64,000 nucleotides of DNA, taken from CAZHHH01 sp052400685. Lineage in GTDB: Bacteria > Bacteroidota > Bacteroidia > Bacteroidales > Marinilabiliaceae. The position numbers were made by a program, and so were the translations under genes. Each line of letters starts with the position of its first letter. The first letter of the stretch is position 1. Below are positions 36,615 to 43,981 of this stretch, in pieces. The notes under the pieces are model-generated. The model ran no database searches and was not told where the DNA came from. It was given only the letters and a program-made list of their open reading frames with translations. The DNA is taken from NCBI GenBank assembly GCA_052400685.1, contig JBQTGJ010000009.1. One strand, written 5' to 3'.

Positions 36615-37607
36615 ATGGAAGCTCAAAACAACGAATGGTCAAACTGGATTAATATTATTAAGCCATACACCCGACCCAGCATTGCTAAAAGCTGGTGGCA
36701 GGTAATAAATTCTTTTGTCCCCTACGTGATTCTTTGGGTAATAATGGTTTATTCGCTCCGTTATTCATATTTAATCACCCTTGCATTATCAGTCCTTGCA
36801 GCGGGTTTTTTGGTTCGTATTTTTATCATCTTTCACGACTGCGGGCATAACTCCTTTTTTAAATCACGCCGCTTAAATAAGATAGTAGGAATCATTGCCG
36901 GCGCACTGGTATTTACGCCATACCACAAATGGCACTATCAGCACATGGTGCATCACAAAACCGTTGGCGACCTTGACAAACGTGGAATGGGTGACATTAA
37001 AATACTGACGGTAAAAGAGTACAAAAACAGTACAAAAAGACAACGACTTTTTTATCGTCTCTATCGTAATCCTATTATCCTGTTTCTAATTGCCCCATTT
37101 TTTCTCTTTGCCATATTTTTCCGTTTCCCGGACAAAAAGCTATCCAAAAAGATTAATCTATACTCTCACATAACAACCGTATCAATCATTGCAGCCATCA
37201 CCATCATATCCTTCATGATCGGCTTAAAAACGTATGTTCTGATACAGATTCCCGTATTGTATTTTGCTTCAGCGTTCGGGGTTTGGTTGTTCTATTTGCA
37301 GCACCAATTTGAAGACGTGATGTGGGAACGCACCACAAACTGGGATTATACCACCATTGCGATGGATGGCAGCTCATTTGTAAAATTTCCCGCCATATTA
37401 CAATGGTTCTCGGGTAACATCGGGTTTCATCACATCCATCATTTAAGTCCCAAAGTACCCAATTACAATTTGGAAAAATGTTACAAAGAAAATCCTCTGT
37501 TTCAAAAAAAGCCCATGACTTTCATGGAGAGTCTGCGAGCAGCAAAATACAGCCTTTGGGATGAAGAAAAACAAAAACTGGTGAGTTTTAAGGAGGCTTT
37601 GTCGTGA
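36615..37607 (+). CDS. Fatty acid desaturase
   Basis: A 330-residue integral membrane di-iron enzyme introducing a double bond into membrane fatty acids with O2. The three His boxes are present: HDCGHNSFF near residue 76, WHYQHMVHHKT near 112 and GFHHIHHLSPKVPNY near 274. Four hydrophobic segments lie between the boxes. The pattern fits the omega-6/delta-12-like DesA branch rather than acyl-CoA desaturases. It needs O2, so this organism meets air at least at times. Single gene with its own promoter. Confidence 0.88.
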   Translation: MEAQNNEWSNWINIIKPYTRPSIAKSWWQVINSFVPYVILWVIMVYSLRYSYLITLALSVLAAGFLVRIFIIFHDCGHNSFFKSRRLNKIVGIIAGALVFTPYHKWHYQHMVHHKTVGDLDKRGMGDIKILTVKEYKNSTKRQRLFYRLYRNPIILFLIAPFFLFAIFFRFPDKKLSKKINLYSHITTVSIIAAITIISFMIGLKTYVLIQIPVLYFASAFGVWLFYLQHQFEDVMWERTTNWDYTTIAMDGSSFVKFPAILQWFSGNIGFHHIHHLSPKVPNYNLEKCYKENPLFQKKPMTFMESLRAAKYSLWDEEKQKLVSFKEALS

Positions 37608-37622
37608 TTCACACAAAAATGG

Positions 37623-37650
37623 ATAGAGACGCAATGAATTGCGTCTCTAT
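37623..37650. terminator. Perfect inverted repeat after the desaturase gene
   Basis: ATAGAGACGCAAT and ATTGCGTCTCTAT are exact complements around GA. No T-run follows (CATTACC), so it may be a terminator acting with a later T-rich stretch or just a stable hairpin. Confidence 0.5.
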
Positions 37651-37925
37651 CATTACCGATACACAAACAATAAATTCAATAACAAATTTGATATCAATTA
37701 TTCGTAGTTTTAAAACGGGTGTTACCGTCGATGCCCGTAAAATAAATTCTGTTTTCGCCTGATAACCGCGATTCCATGACCATATCAGCCGTAATAATAA
37801 ATCATTTCAACGAATTAAAAATATATTATAAACAATCCCGCAAATTGGCAGGATAATAATATTTAAAAAAGTTCTGTCGATTATTTGCTGTTTGCAAAGA
37901 GGTCTCGCTGTTAAAATTTATTTCG
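37651..37925. other. Gap without recognisable gene
   Basis: AT-rich sequence between the desaturase hairpin and the R1 copies. No gene, consensus promoter or shared repeat is visible. Confidence 0.4.
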
Positions 37926-38362
37926 TGCCTGAAGAATCCGACGGCAGATAAAAAACTTCATTTTTGAGGCTTTCGAAACCTGAAAAATATAAATTTACTG
38001 ATGCAAATACCCATTTTAAAAGCAAGCATAACAAAGTAGTTCTCTTTACAGACAAACACTAATTAGTGCCTGTCCATAAACTAAGTGTTTAAAATATAAA
38101 GTTCAAATTCAAGGCTTACGAAGTCATAAAAATCAAGGCGTTTACTTTTCGTAAATGACTGTTTTTATGACAAGCGTAACGCAGAAGTTGACTTTATAGA
38201 CAAACACTAATTAGAGTCTGTCCATAAACTAAGTGTTTAAAATATAAAGTTCAAATTCAAGGCTTGCGAAGTCATAAAAATCAAGGAGTTTACTTTTCGT
38301 AAATGACTGTTTTTATGACAAGCGTAACGCAGAAGTTGACTTTATAGACAAACACTAATTAG
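37926..38362 (+). repeat. R1 repeats: one decayed and two near-identical tandem copies
   Basis: 37926-38065 is decayed but keeps AAATTTACTGATGCAAATACC and the right end. 38066-38213 and 38214-38362 are almost identical over 147 bp, differing at a handful of positions (for example AAGGCG/AAGGAG and TTACGAAG/TTGCGAAG), which points to a recent tandem duplication. They end 37 bp before the -7 box of the Crp-like gene. Confidence 0.85.
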
Positions 38363-38398
38363 GCACCATACATCAGGAGAAGATGTGTCTCTTTTCCT

Positions 38399-38406
38399 TA
38401 AATTTG
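38399..38406 (+). promoter_or_regulatory. -7 box of the Crp-like regulator
   Basis: TAAATTTG matches TAnnTTTG and lies 29 bp upstream of the ATG at 38435. No -33 match lies at the right distance; the preceding bases are the end of R1. Confidence 0.4.
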
Positions 38407-38434
38407 TATTTCTGTTTTATCAAAGCGAATTAAA

Positions 38435-39010
38435 ATGCCTGATGACAATAAATTACTATATTATTTTAAAAAATGGTCGGATATAACAGATAAGGATGAA
38501 CCAGTTATTTTAAGTTCATTCGAATCGGCATCTGTCAAAAAAAAGAAAGATCTTCTTGTTGCAGGAGATACATGCAAATACATCTATTTTATTACCAAAG
38601 GTTGCTTACGCTCTTTTTATATCGATTCAAAAGGGGTCGAACACATCTACCAAATCAGAATGGACAACAACTGGATTAGTGATTTGGAAAGCTTTTTTAC
38701 TCAAAAACCATCAAAATACAATATTGAAGCAATAGAAGATACACAAATGTTACGTATCTCGTTTGAGCGAATGGAACAGCTATATACTGAAGTTCCCAAA
38801 TTAGAAAGATATTTTCGCATACTTTTTCAAAAAGCATACATTAACGCGCTAAAGCGCTTAAATGCAACCATGTGGGAAACGGCAATGGATCGTTATAATA
38901 ACATGCTGAAAGAACATCCGGACATGTTTCAACGGGTGCCATTAGCCTATATTGCTTCTTATCTGGGAATTACACCTGAAAGCTTAAGCCGTATCCGAAA
39001 GCGCCGATAG
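38435..39010 (+). CDS. Crp/Fnr-family transcriptional regulator
   Basis: A 191-residue regulator with a cyclic-nucleotide-binding-like barrel (about 30-120; GDTCKYIYFITKGCLRSFY, IYQIRMDNNWISDLESFF), a long dimer helix and a short C-terminal HTH (RVPLAYIASYLGITPESLSRIRKRR). The ligand-pocket residues of E. coli Crp are not conserved, and there is no Fnr cysteine set. The HTH of this type occurs in many small Bacteroidota regulators placed beside stress or redox genes. It precedes yceI, the dioxygenase and the reductase on the same strand, each with its own R2 leader, and probably controls them. Confidence 0.85.
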   Translation: MPDDNKLLYYFKKWSDITDKDEPVILSSFESASVKKKKDLLVAGDTCKYIYFITKGCLRSFYIDSKGVEHIYQIRMDNNWISDLESFFTQKPSKYNIEAIEDTQMLRISFERMEQLYTEVPKLERYFRILFQKAYINALKRLNATMWETAMDRYNNMLKEHPDMFQRVPLAYIASYLGITPESLSRIRKRR

Positions 39011-39138
39011 CACCCACTTTATTCGCTTCGGTTAACCTACATCAATTTCATTTCTTACCATAGGTCAAGTGTTCGGCCCCCCTTGTCACGTTACCTTTGT
39101 ATTGTAATAATTAATTAAAACCAATTAATTTTTTGCGA

Positions 39139-39227
39139 TATGAAACGAGCATGAGATGGATTTCTCACAAAGGAGGGTCATTTCAGTGGCGGGTTCCATG
39201 TGGCTAAAACAAACAAATTAGAATCTT
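39139..39227 (+). repeat. R2 repeat ending at the yceI start codon
   Basis: ATATGAAACGAGCATGAGA head, CACAAAGGAGGGTCA loop, GGCGGGTTCCATGTGGC arm, then tail AACAAACAAATTAGAATCTT and ATGAAAAC. The arms pair as GAAACGAGC/GGCGGGTTCC. The upstream sequence AATTAATTAAAACCAATTAATT also repeats within 30 bp. Confidence 0.75.
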
Positions 39228-39791
39228 ATGAAAACAGTAAAATTATTAGGAATGCTTTTGATAGCAGGTACATTATCCACTTTTGCACAAAAAAGTGAAA
39301 TAAAAGTAAACGAGTCGGTTGTTAAATGGACAGGCAATAAAATTGGAGGTTCGCACAACGGAGAGATTCAAATTAAAAATGGATATTTTGAATTAAGAGA
39401 GGGTGATATTGTGGGCGGAAAAGTCGTTATGGATATGAATACCATCACAAATAACGATGTTGAGGATGAAGGCTACAATCAGAAATTGGTTGGTCACCTG
39501 AAATCGGACGATTTCTTTGGTGTTGAAAATTTTCCGACAGCGACTTTTGTAGTCAGTAAAGCAAGCAAATTTGAAAACGGGAAAGCCAAAGTATCCGGAA
39601 CCATAACCATTAAGGGGAAATCAGAACCCATCACATTTGATGTTTTCAAAAAAGACAATAAATACGCAGCGCAATTAAAGATTGACCGTTCTAAGTTTGA
39701 TGTTCGCTATGGCTCCAATTCATTCTTTGACAATCTGGGTGACAAGGCTATTGATAACATATTTATTCTTGACATACAAATTGTTATTTAA
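39228..39791 (+). CDS. YceI-family periplasmic lipid-binding protein
   Basis: A 187-residue exported lipocalin-like barrel. Signal peptide MKTVKLLGMLLIAGTLSTFA ends before QKSEIKVNESVVKWTGNKIG. Family patterns: GSHNGEIQIKNGYFELREGD, GHLKSDDFFGVENFPTATFV and SGTITIKGKSEPITFDV, with the final FDNLGDKAIDN. YceI proteins bind isoprenoid chains; in several species they rise under acid, base or oxidative stress. It follows the Crp-like gene after an R2 repeat. Confidence 0.9.
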   Translation: MKTVKLLGMLLIAGTLSTFAQKSEIKVNESVVKWTGNKIGGSHNGEIQIKNGYFELREGDIVGGKVVMDMNTITNNDVEDEGYNQKLVGHLKSDDFFGVENFPTATFVVSKASKFENGKAKVSGTITIKGKSEPITFDVFKKDNKYAAQLKIDRSKFDVRYGSNSFFDNLGDKAIDNIFILDIQIVI

Positions 39792-39817
39792 CAAAGAGCA
39801 ATCATCTCATTTTAAAA

Positions 39818-39908
39818 TGAAAAGAGCCATGAGAAATTGGTTCGCACACAGAGGGATGATTAATTCCGGCGAGTTCCATATGACAACTGAGAGACAAAAT
39901 ATAATCAT
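39818..39908 (+). repeat. R2 repeat ending at the dioxygenase start codon
   Basis: ATGAAAAGAGCCATGAGAAATT head, ACACAGAGGGATGATT loop, AATTCCGGCGAGTTCCATATG arm, and the tail AAAATATAATC before ATGAAAAAA. The unit has an open frame of 31 codons from its first ATG whose TGA overlaps the dioxygenase ATG (ATATGA). The same frame is not kept in other copies. Confidence 0.8.
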
Positions 39909-40718
39909 ATGAAAAAAATAACAGAATCGTTTTCGAATAGCTCTAAAATGCCCGTCCTTTTTATAGGGCATGGAAGTCCAATGAATGCCATTGAAGAAAA
40001 TGAATTTGTACAAGGATTCAGGAACGTATCGTCGCAAATAAAAATGCCCAGGGCCATTTTAGTCGTCTCAGCGCATTGGGAAACTGCCGGGACCAAAATA
40101 ACTGCCATGCCAAATCCGCCAACCATTCATGATTTTGGCGGATTTCCACAGGCACTTTATGAAGTGCAATACCCGGCACCGGGCGACCCCAACCTGGCCG
40201 CTGAAACGCAACAATTGATAAAAAGTGCCGAAGTGCGGCTGGATGATAATTGGGGCCTCGACCATGGGGCATGGAGCGTTATTCGTCACATGTATCCTAA
40301 AGCCAATGTGCCGGTAATCGAACTCAGTATTGATTATCGTAAAAATCCGGCCGAACACTACGCTTTAGCAAAAGAGCTAAGTATGCTTCGACACAAAGGC
40401 GTCCTGATTGTTGGTAGTGGCAATTTAATACACAATTTACAAATGGTAGACTGGCGCAGAATAAACGAAAATTTTGCTTTTGACTGGGCTCAAGAGGCTA
40501 ACACCAAAATAAATGAATACATATTGAATGGTGATCATCAAAGCTTAATCGACTTTTCAAAGCAAGGTAAAGCTTTTCAATTAGCCATTCCCACGCCCGA
40601 ACATTATTTGCCATTGCTTTATGCTCTGGCACTTAAGGATGCAAAAGACGACATCAGCCTATTTAATAACCAGCCCATTGGAGGCTCTTTGTCAATGACA
40701 TCCGTTAAAATAGGCTAA
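39909..40718 (+). CDS. ygiD: Class III extradiol ring-cleavage dioxygenase (LigB/YgiD, DODA type)
   Basis: A 269-residue enzyme of the 4,5-DOPA dioxygenase group. Metal-ligand regions: FIGHGSPMNAIEENEF (His near 19), VVSAHWETAG (His near 56) and GSGNLIHNLQMVDW (His near 177); the acid/base His lies in LDHGAWSVIRHM. The motif IHDFGGFPQALYEVQYPAPG is typical. In E. coli YgiD opens the ring of DOPA-like catechols; plants use the homologue in betalain synthesis. Natural substrate here is unknown. It sits in the stress-type cluster with yceI and a quinone-reductase-like gene. Confidence 0.9.
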   Translation: MKKITESFSNSSKMPVLFIGHGSPMNAIEENEFVQGFRNVSSQIKMPRAILVVSAHWETAGTKITAMPNPPTIHDFGGFPQALYEVQYPAPGDPNLAAETQQLIKSAEVRLDDNWGLDHGAWSVIRHMYPKANVPVIELSIDYRKNPAEHYALAKELSMLRHKGVLIVGSGNLIHNLQMVDWRRINENFAFDWAQEANTKINEYILNGDHQSLIDFSKQGKAFQLAIPTPEHYLPLLYALALKDAKDDISLFNNQPIGGSLSMTSVKIG

Positions 40719-40797
40719 AATTACAATTGTCTGAACAGATGCTTTTCTACAACTTATAGAAATACATTTGGCAGACCAATAAAAAAACAATGATCAA

Positions 40798-40975
40798 ATG
40801 AAACCTCCCTGATAAAAGTTCCCACACAAAGAGACAATTATTACATGAAGCGTCATTTGGTACTAAACATTAAAATTGAAACAGATGAAACGAGCCATGA
40901 TAAAGGAATGCTCACACAGGTGAATGATTATTCCGGCGAGTTTCATATGGCAACTGAAAAACAAAATATAATCAT
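40798..40975 (+). repeat. R2 repeats, two units ending at the qorB-like start codon
   Basis: First unit 40798-40883 is diverged (ATGAAACCTCCCTGATAAAA, CACACAAAGAGACAATTATT, CATGAAGCGTCATTTGG). Second unit 40884-40975 is closer to consensus, with loop CACACAGGTGAATGATT and arm TTCCGGCGAGTTTCATATGG, and ends ATAATCATATGAAAATAGC at the start codon. Confidence 0.75.
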
Positions 40976-41818
40976 ATGAAAATAGCAGTAACAGGAGCCA
41001 CAGGCCAGTTAGGCCGTTTGGTTGTAATTGAATTAAAGAAAAATATTTCCAGCGATAATATTGTTGCATTAGTCAGAAACCCGCAAAAAGCTTCAAAATC
41101 AGGCGTAGAAGTCCGCGCTTTTGATTATACCAGAAGCAATGAATTAGCTGACGCTCTGGCCGGTATCGATCATTTATTACTTATATCGGGTAACGAAATT
41201 GGCCAACGCGCCGCTCAGCATTCAAATGTAATTGAAGCCGCCAAAAAAGCGGGCGTAAAATGGATTGTTTATACCAGTCTATTGCACGCCGATACATCAA
41301 CATTAAATCTTGCCGGCGAACATCTGGTCACCGAAAAAGCGTTGAAAGAGTCTGGCATTGACTATACAATACTTAGAAATGGTTGGTACACCGAAAATTA
41401 CACTGCGTCGATTGAAGGTGCCATTGCCGGCGGTGCATTTATTGGAAGCGCCGGTAATGGAAAAATAGCATCAGCAGCCAGAGCCGATTATGCCGCGGCA
41501 GCAGCAGCGGTGTTAACCGACGAAAACCATAAAGGGAAAGTTTACGAATTAGCCGGTGACCAATCTTACACACTGAGCGACCTGGCGGCTGAAATTTCTA
41601 GCCAGACGGGTAAAAATATCCCTTATAGAAATTTAACGGAATCAGAGTATGTCAAAATACTTACAAGCTTTGATATCCCAAAGGATTTTGCAGCAGCAAT
41701 CGCAAGTTGGGACATCAGTGCTTCAAAAGGCGATTTGTTCGACGACGCCCACCAACTTTCAAAATTGATAGGCAGACCAACAACCTCATTATCCGACTCT
41801 GTTAAAGAAGTATTATAA
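40976..41818 (+). CDS. NmrA-like NAD(P)H quinone reductase (QorB/YtfG type)
   Basis: A 280-residue atypical SDR. MKIAVTGATGQLGRLVVIEL holds the dinucleotide-binding GxxGxxG near residue 7-13; ALVRNPQKAS marks the NADPH phosphate region; YTSLLHADTSTLNLA and LRNGWYTENYTASI are typical of QorB/YtfG, which reduces quinones with NADPH. The canonical SDR YxxxK pair is absent, as is usual for this branch. Role: quinone or electrophile detoxification in the cytoplasm, in line with the neighbouring dioxygenase and yceI. Confidence 0.85.
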   Translation: MKIAVTGATGQLGRLVVIELKKNISSDNIVALVRNPQKASKSGVEVRAFDYTRSNELADALAGIDHLLLISGNEIGQRAAQHSNVIEAAKKAGVKWIVYTSLLHADTSTLNLAGEHLVTEKALKESGIDYTILRNGWYTENYTASIEGAIAGGAFIGSAGNGKIASAARADYAAAAAAVLTDENHKGKVYELAGDQSYTLSDLAAEISSQTGKNIPYRNLTESEYVKILTSFDIPKDFAAAIASWDISASKGDLFDDAHQLSKLIGRPTTSLSDSVKEVL

Positions 41819-41825
41819 TAAAGAA

Positions 41826-41882
41826 AAATTGCCTGTCTTTACGCCATAAACTCTATTCCAGTTTTGTAAAGACAGGCAATTT
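41826..41882 (+). terminator. Long hairpin terminator after the qorB-like gene
   Basis: AAATTGCCTGTCTTTAC (from 41826) and GTAAAGACAGGCAATTT (to 41882) are perfectly complementary, 17 bp, around a 23-nt loop. The 3' side ends in TTTCAG with a short T-run. It begins 8 bp after the stop. Confidence 0.7.
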
Positions 41883-42166
41883 CAGTTCTGAAACCCGCCT
41901 TGAAATATCCATGAAAGTAATTATGCCATCGGAAGTATTTACTAAAAAGATGCCACATCCTTCCGGTCAATTAGAATAAAAATCGATCTATTTCTGCATT
42001 TTAAGTCATTCTGACGATTGCTTTTTTATTACTTCCCCAAAACAATAAAAGCAAACTTTGAAACACCCATTTCAGAAATCCGTGTTAACAAATCAAGCCA
42101 CAAAACAACAGTTTCTTTTAGCTGGTTGAGAACAAATTTCAGTCACGTTTTGAGTGTCCTGAAAAA
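41883..42166. other. Gap without recognisable gene
   Basis: No consensus promoter and no R1 or R2. A plus-strand frame of 78 codons from 42018 runs into the 22-bp tandem repeats and is composed largely of their translation, so I do not count it as a gene. Confidence 0.45.
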
Positions 42167-42271
42167 GAGCCTTGCTCCTTTCGGTAAAAAGGACTGCTCC
42201 TTTCAGGTAAAAGGACCGCTCCTTTTGGGTAAAAGGGCCGCTCCTTTTGGGTAAGAGGACCGCTCCTTTTT
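42167..42271. repeat. Tandem 22-bp repeat, about five units
   Basis: Units of consensus GGACCGCTCCTTTTGGGTAA plus AA at 42191, 42213, 42235 and 42257 (last one partial), preceded by a variant unit GAGCCTTGCTCCTTTCGGTA from 42167. GC-rich compared with its surroundings. It ends about 180 bp before the first of the two direct repeats that bracket the toxin module. Confidence 0.85.
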
Positions 42272-42449
42272 ACACCCTCATGGAAAGCTTATGAACAGGA
42301 GCTTCCAGAGGGGCCCAAAAACTGCTTAGAAAAAAAATCTTATGAAATCAGTGCTTCAAAACAGTGGGGCAAAAGCACTAAATCAGGGACAAAATGAGCC
42401 CCAGGTTTGTAACACAGAGGTACACAAAGAAGACACTGAAAGGCATAAT

Positions 42450-42540
42450 CTCAATCCATTTCATTTTTCACACTGAGAACAGGCCTAAAACGAAGCACCA
42501 GCCATCAACATAATTAATTTTCTATGCTCATTTTCTGCTC
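42450..42540. repeat. Left direct repeat bracketing the toxin-antitoxin-chaperone module
   Basis: Starts CTCAATCCATTTCAT and runs through CACTGAGAACAGG, CACCAGCCATCAACATAAT and TAATTTTCTATGCTCATTTTC-like sequence. It matches 43982-44071 over about 90 bp at roughly 80 percent by eye, same orientation. It lies just after the end of the SecB-like gene. Confidence 0.8.
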
Positions 42541-42565
42541 GTAAGAAACCCGATTAGGGCAAAAA

Positions 42566-42943
42566 CTAATCTTCTTTTGACAGTTTTACGAAATTTATTG
42601 AAGGTAAAATTATGGGATCAAATCCAGATTGTAGAGTTAAATTTGATATGTACGCCCTTAAATAGGGAAAGGCAATCGCAGGTGCATTAATTTTAGGGAA
42701 ATTAGAAACTTTGAACTCTTCCGTGACTTCTTCCTCTAATGAAAAAATAAAAGTAGCCTCAATACTTAGGTTAAACCTTTTATCTTTTATTTCAACAGTA
42801 AAGCCAACACCAAAGGTCTTATTATCTTCTTCCGGGAAGAAATTACCACTGTTCAAGTTAAAAGAATTCTCCTTTCTGGTCTCATCATTAAGAACAGAAA
42901 GACTCAACTCTTGAACTTTCCAATTCTCTAATTGTATTTTCAT
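42566..42943 (-). CDS. SecB-like chaperone of a toxin-antitoxin-chaperone module (CmdC-like)
   Basis: A 125-residue protein with the SecB fold pattern: beta strands with NKTFGVGFTVEIKDKRFNLS and IEATFIFSLEE, then the diagnostic C-terminal block KINAPAIAFPYLRAYISNLT and GFDPIILPSINFVKLSKED (SecB: 'aPaLLFPyaRe.is.l......P.lnLapvnF'). Slightly shorter than E. coli SecB (155). It is the third gene of a minus-strand operon, starting 2 bp after the antitoxin-like gene. In TAC systems such chaperones hold and stabilise the antitoxin; in CmdTAC a phage capsid protein diverts the chaperone and frees the toxin. Assignment to the CmdC role is from context. Confidence 0.78.
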   Translation of the reverse strand: MKIQLENWKVQELSLSVLNDETRKENSFNLNSGNFFPEEDNKTFGVGFTVEIKDKRFNLSIEATFIFSLEEEVTEEFKVSNFPKINAPAIAFPYLRAYISNLTLQSGFDPIILPSINFVKLSKED

Positions 42944-42945
42944 AT

Positions 42946-43173
42946 CTATGCAGCTAATGGAGATGTTTCTGAAACTTGATTAGTATCAATTAAGTCGTCA
43001 TTAGAAGTAGCATAATATAATTTATTAATTACAGAAAAAGGTTGATCATCTAAGGCTAAAATATCCTCTGACTTAAAACCATATTTTGTAACTGCCAAAT
43101 TATACAATTCCTCTGGCGTTATATTTTCAAAAAAATGGTCGATTTTTGATTTTATATCTTTAGATAATTTCAT
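42946..43173 (-). CDS. Small antitoxin-like protein (CmdA-like position)
   Basis: A 75-residue acidic protein without a family I recognise. Predicted helices: MKLSKDIKSKIDHFFENI, PEELYNLAVTKYGFKSEDIL, then FSVINKLYYATSNDDLID; the tail TNQVSETSPLAA looks unstructured and ends in LAA, as ssrA-type ClpXP degrons do. It overlaps the end of the toxin-like gene by 14 bp and is followed after 2 bp by the SecB-like gene. Its place between toxin and chaperone, its size and the unstable-looking tail make antitoxin the best reading. No DNA-binding motif is apparent, so it may not autoregulate. Confidence 0.6.
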   Translation of the reverse strand: MKLSKDIKSKIDHFFENITPEELYNLAVTKYGFKSEDILALDDQPFSVINKLYYATSNDDLIDTNQVSETSPLAA

Positions 43174-43732
43174 TTTTCACGTCTCCTATCTTAACAATTT
43201 TAGTACCTTCAATATTCTTTATTGGATCATATACAGTACAAATTGTACAATTTGGTGTTCTCAATCTTATTTGTTTCTTCCTTTCTCTTGCAAACTTAAT
43301 GTAAAAATTTCCTTTTACAACATCAACTGGTAATATACCTTCATTCCGTGCTAAGTTAATTAATAATCCATCCAAATAAATAATATTCTTTCCTGACTTT
43401 TTAATTGCACGCTCAAAAGCTTTAGTTAAATATTCTAAAACAACAATGCCATCCTCGGAGGTCAGGTCAAGCAAATTATCATCCTCTACTTTAAGCGCAG
43501 ATCTCAATACGCTAAAATGATTATATGTGTATTTTTTTTCAAAATTATTCCACGCTTGAACTATAGCCCACTTTTTTGCTTGTTCATCAGGTTTGGAGCT
43601 AATTCCTTTTATGAAAAAATAAACCCCACTCCCTAACCATTCATCATTACCAACAGACAATTCATAATTATTGTCAATTATCTTTCTGGCAGATGCTACA
43701 CTAGTTCCATGGTAACCTATAAATTGCTGCAT
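43160..43732 (-). CDS. ADP-ribosyltransferase-like toxin (CmdT-like)
   Basis: A 190-residue cytoplasmic protein. The N-terminus MQQFIGYHGTSVASARKIID followed by NDEWLGSGVYFF shows the H-G-T and G-x-G-V-Y-F blocks of H-Y-type ADP-ribosyltransferases (PARP, DUF3990 and related toxins): His near residue 8 and Tyr near 37 would bind NAD. The third catalytic residue cannot be placed with confidence. It is the first gene of a three-gene operon with the antitoxin-like and SecB-like genes, the order cmdT-cmdA-cmdC of the CmdTAC anti-phage system, in which CmdT ADP-ribosylates mRNA. Homology by motif and context only; a different target is possible. Confidence 0.65.
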   Translation of the reverse strand: MQQFIGYHGTSVASARKIIDNNYELSVGNDEWLGSGVYFFIKGISSKPDEQAKKWAIVQAWNNFEKKYTYNHFSVLRSALKVEDDNLLDLTSEDGIVVLEYLTKAFERAIKKSGKNIIYLDGLLINLARNEGILPVDVVKGNFYIKFARERKKQIRLRTPNCTICTVYDPIKNIEGTKIVKIGDVKNEII

Positions 43733-43750
43733 TGTTCATAAAATTTCAAA

Positions 43751-43758
43751 CAAACATA
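43751..43758 (-). promoter_or_regulatory. -7 box of the toxin module, next to a G8 tract
   Basis: On the minus strand TATGTTTG matches TAnnTTTG and lies 19 bp before the toxin ATG. Where the -33 element should be (about 43778-43785) there is a run of eight G's on the minus strand. No TTTG is present there. Confidence 0.4.
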
Positions 43759-43785
43759 ACAAAAAAATTATTTGTCTCCCCCCCC

Positions 43786-43981
43786 TAAAAAAATAAAAAC
43801 AGCTTTAAATATTAAATCAAGAAGCTATCAATCAAAACTTTTGCACAAAGGAAAATGGGAATAAACGCCCGTTAAGTAGACTTCAACTAACGCTTAACAA
43901 ACCAATACCAACATGGGATGCAAAAACATTGGTGGATTAACCATCGTCACTTTCACGACAATCGATTACACTCCCTTTTTT
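43786..43981. other. Gap upstream of the toxin module
   Basis: AT-rich, without a gene. GAAAATGGGAATAAACGCCCG and similar short pieces do not match other parts of the window. Confidence 0.35.

Noticed and set aside
42018..42254. Plus-strand frame of 78 codons as a gene
   Set aside because: Its second half is only the translation of the 22-bp tandem repeats and no family or promoter supports it.
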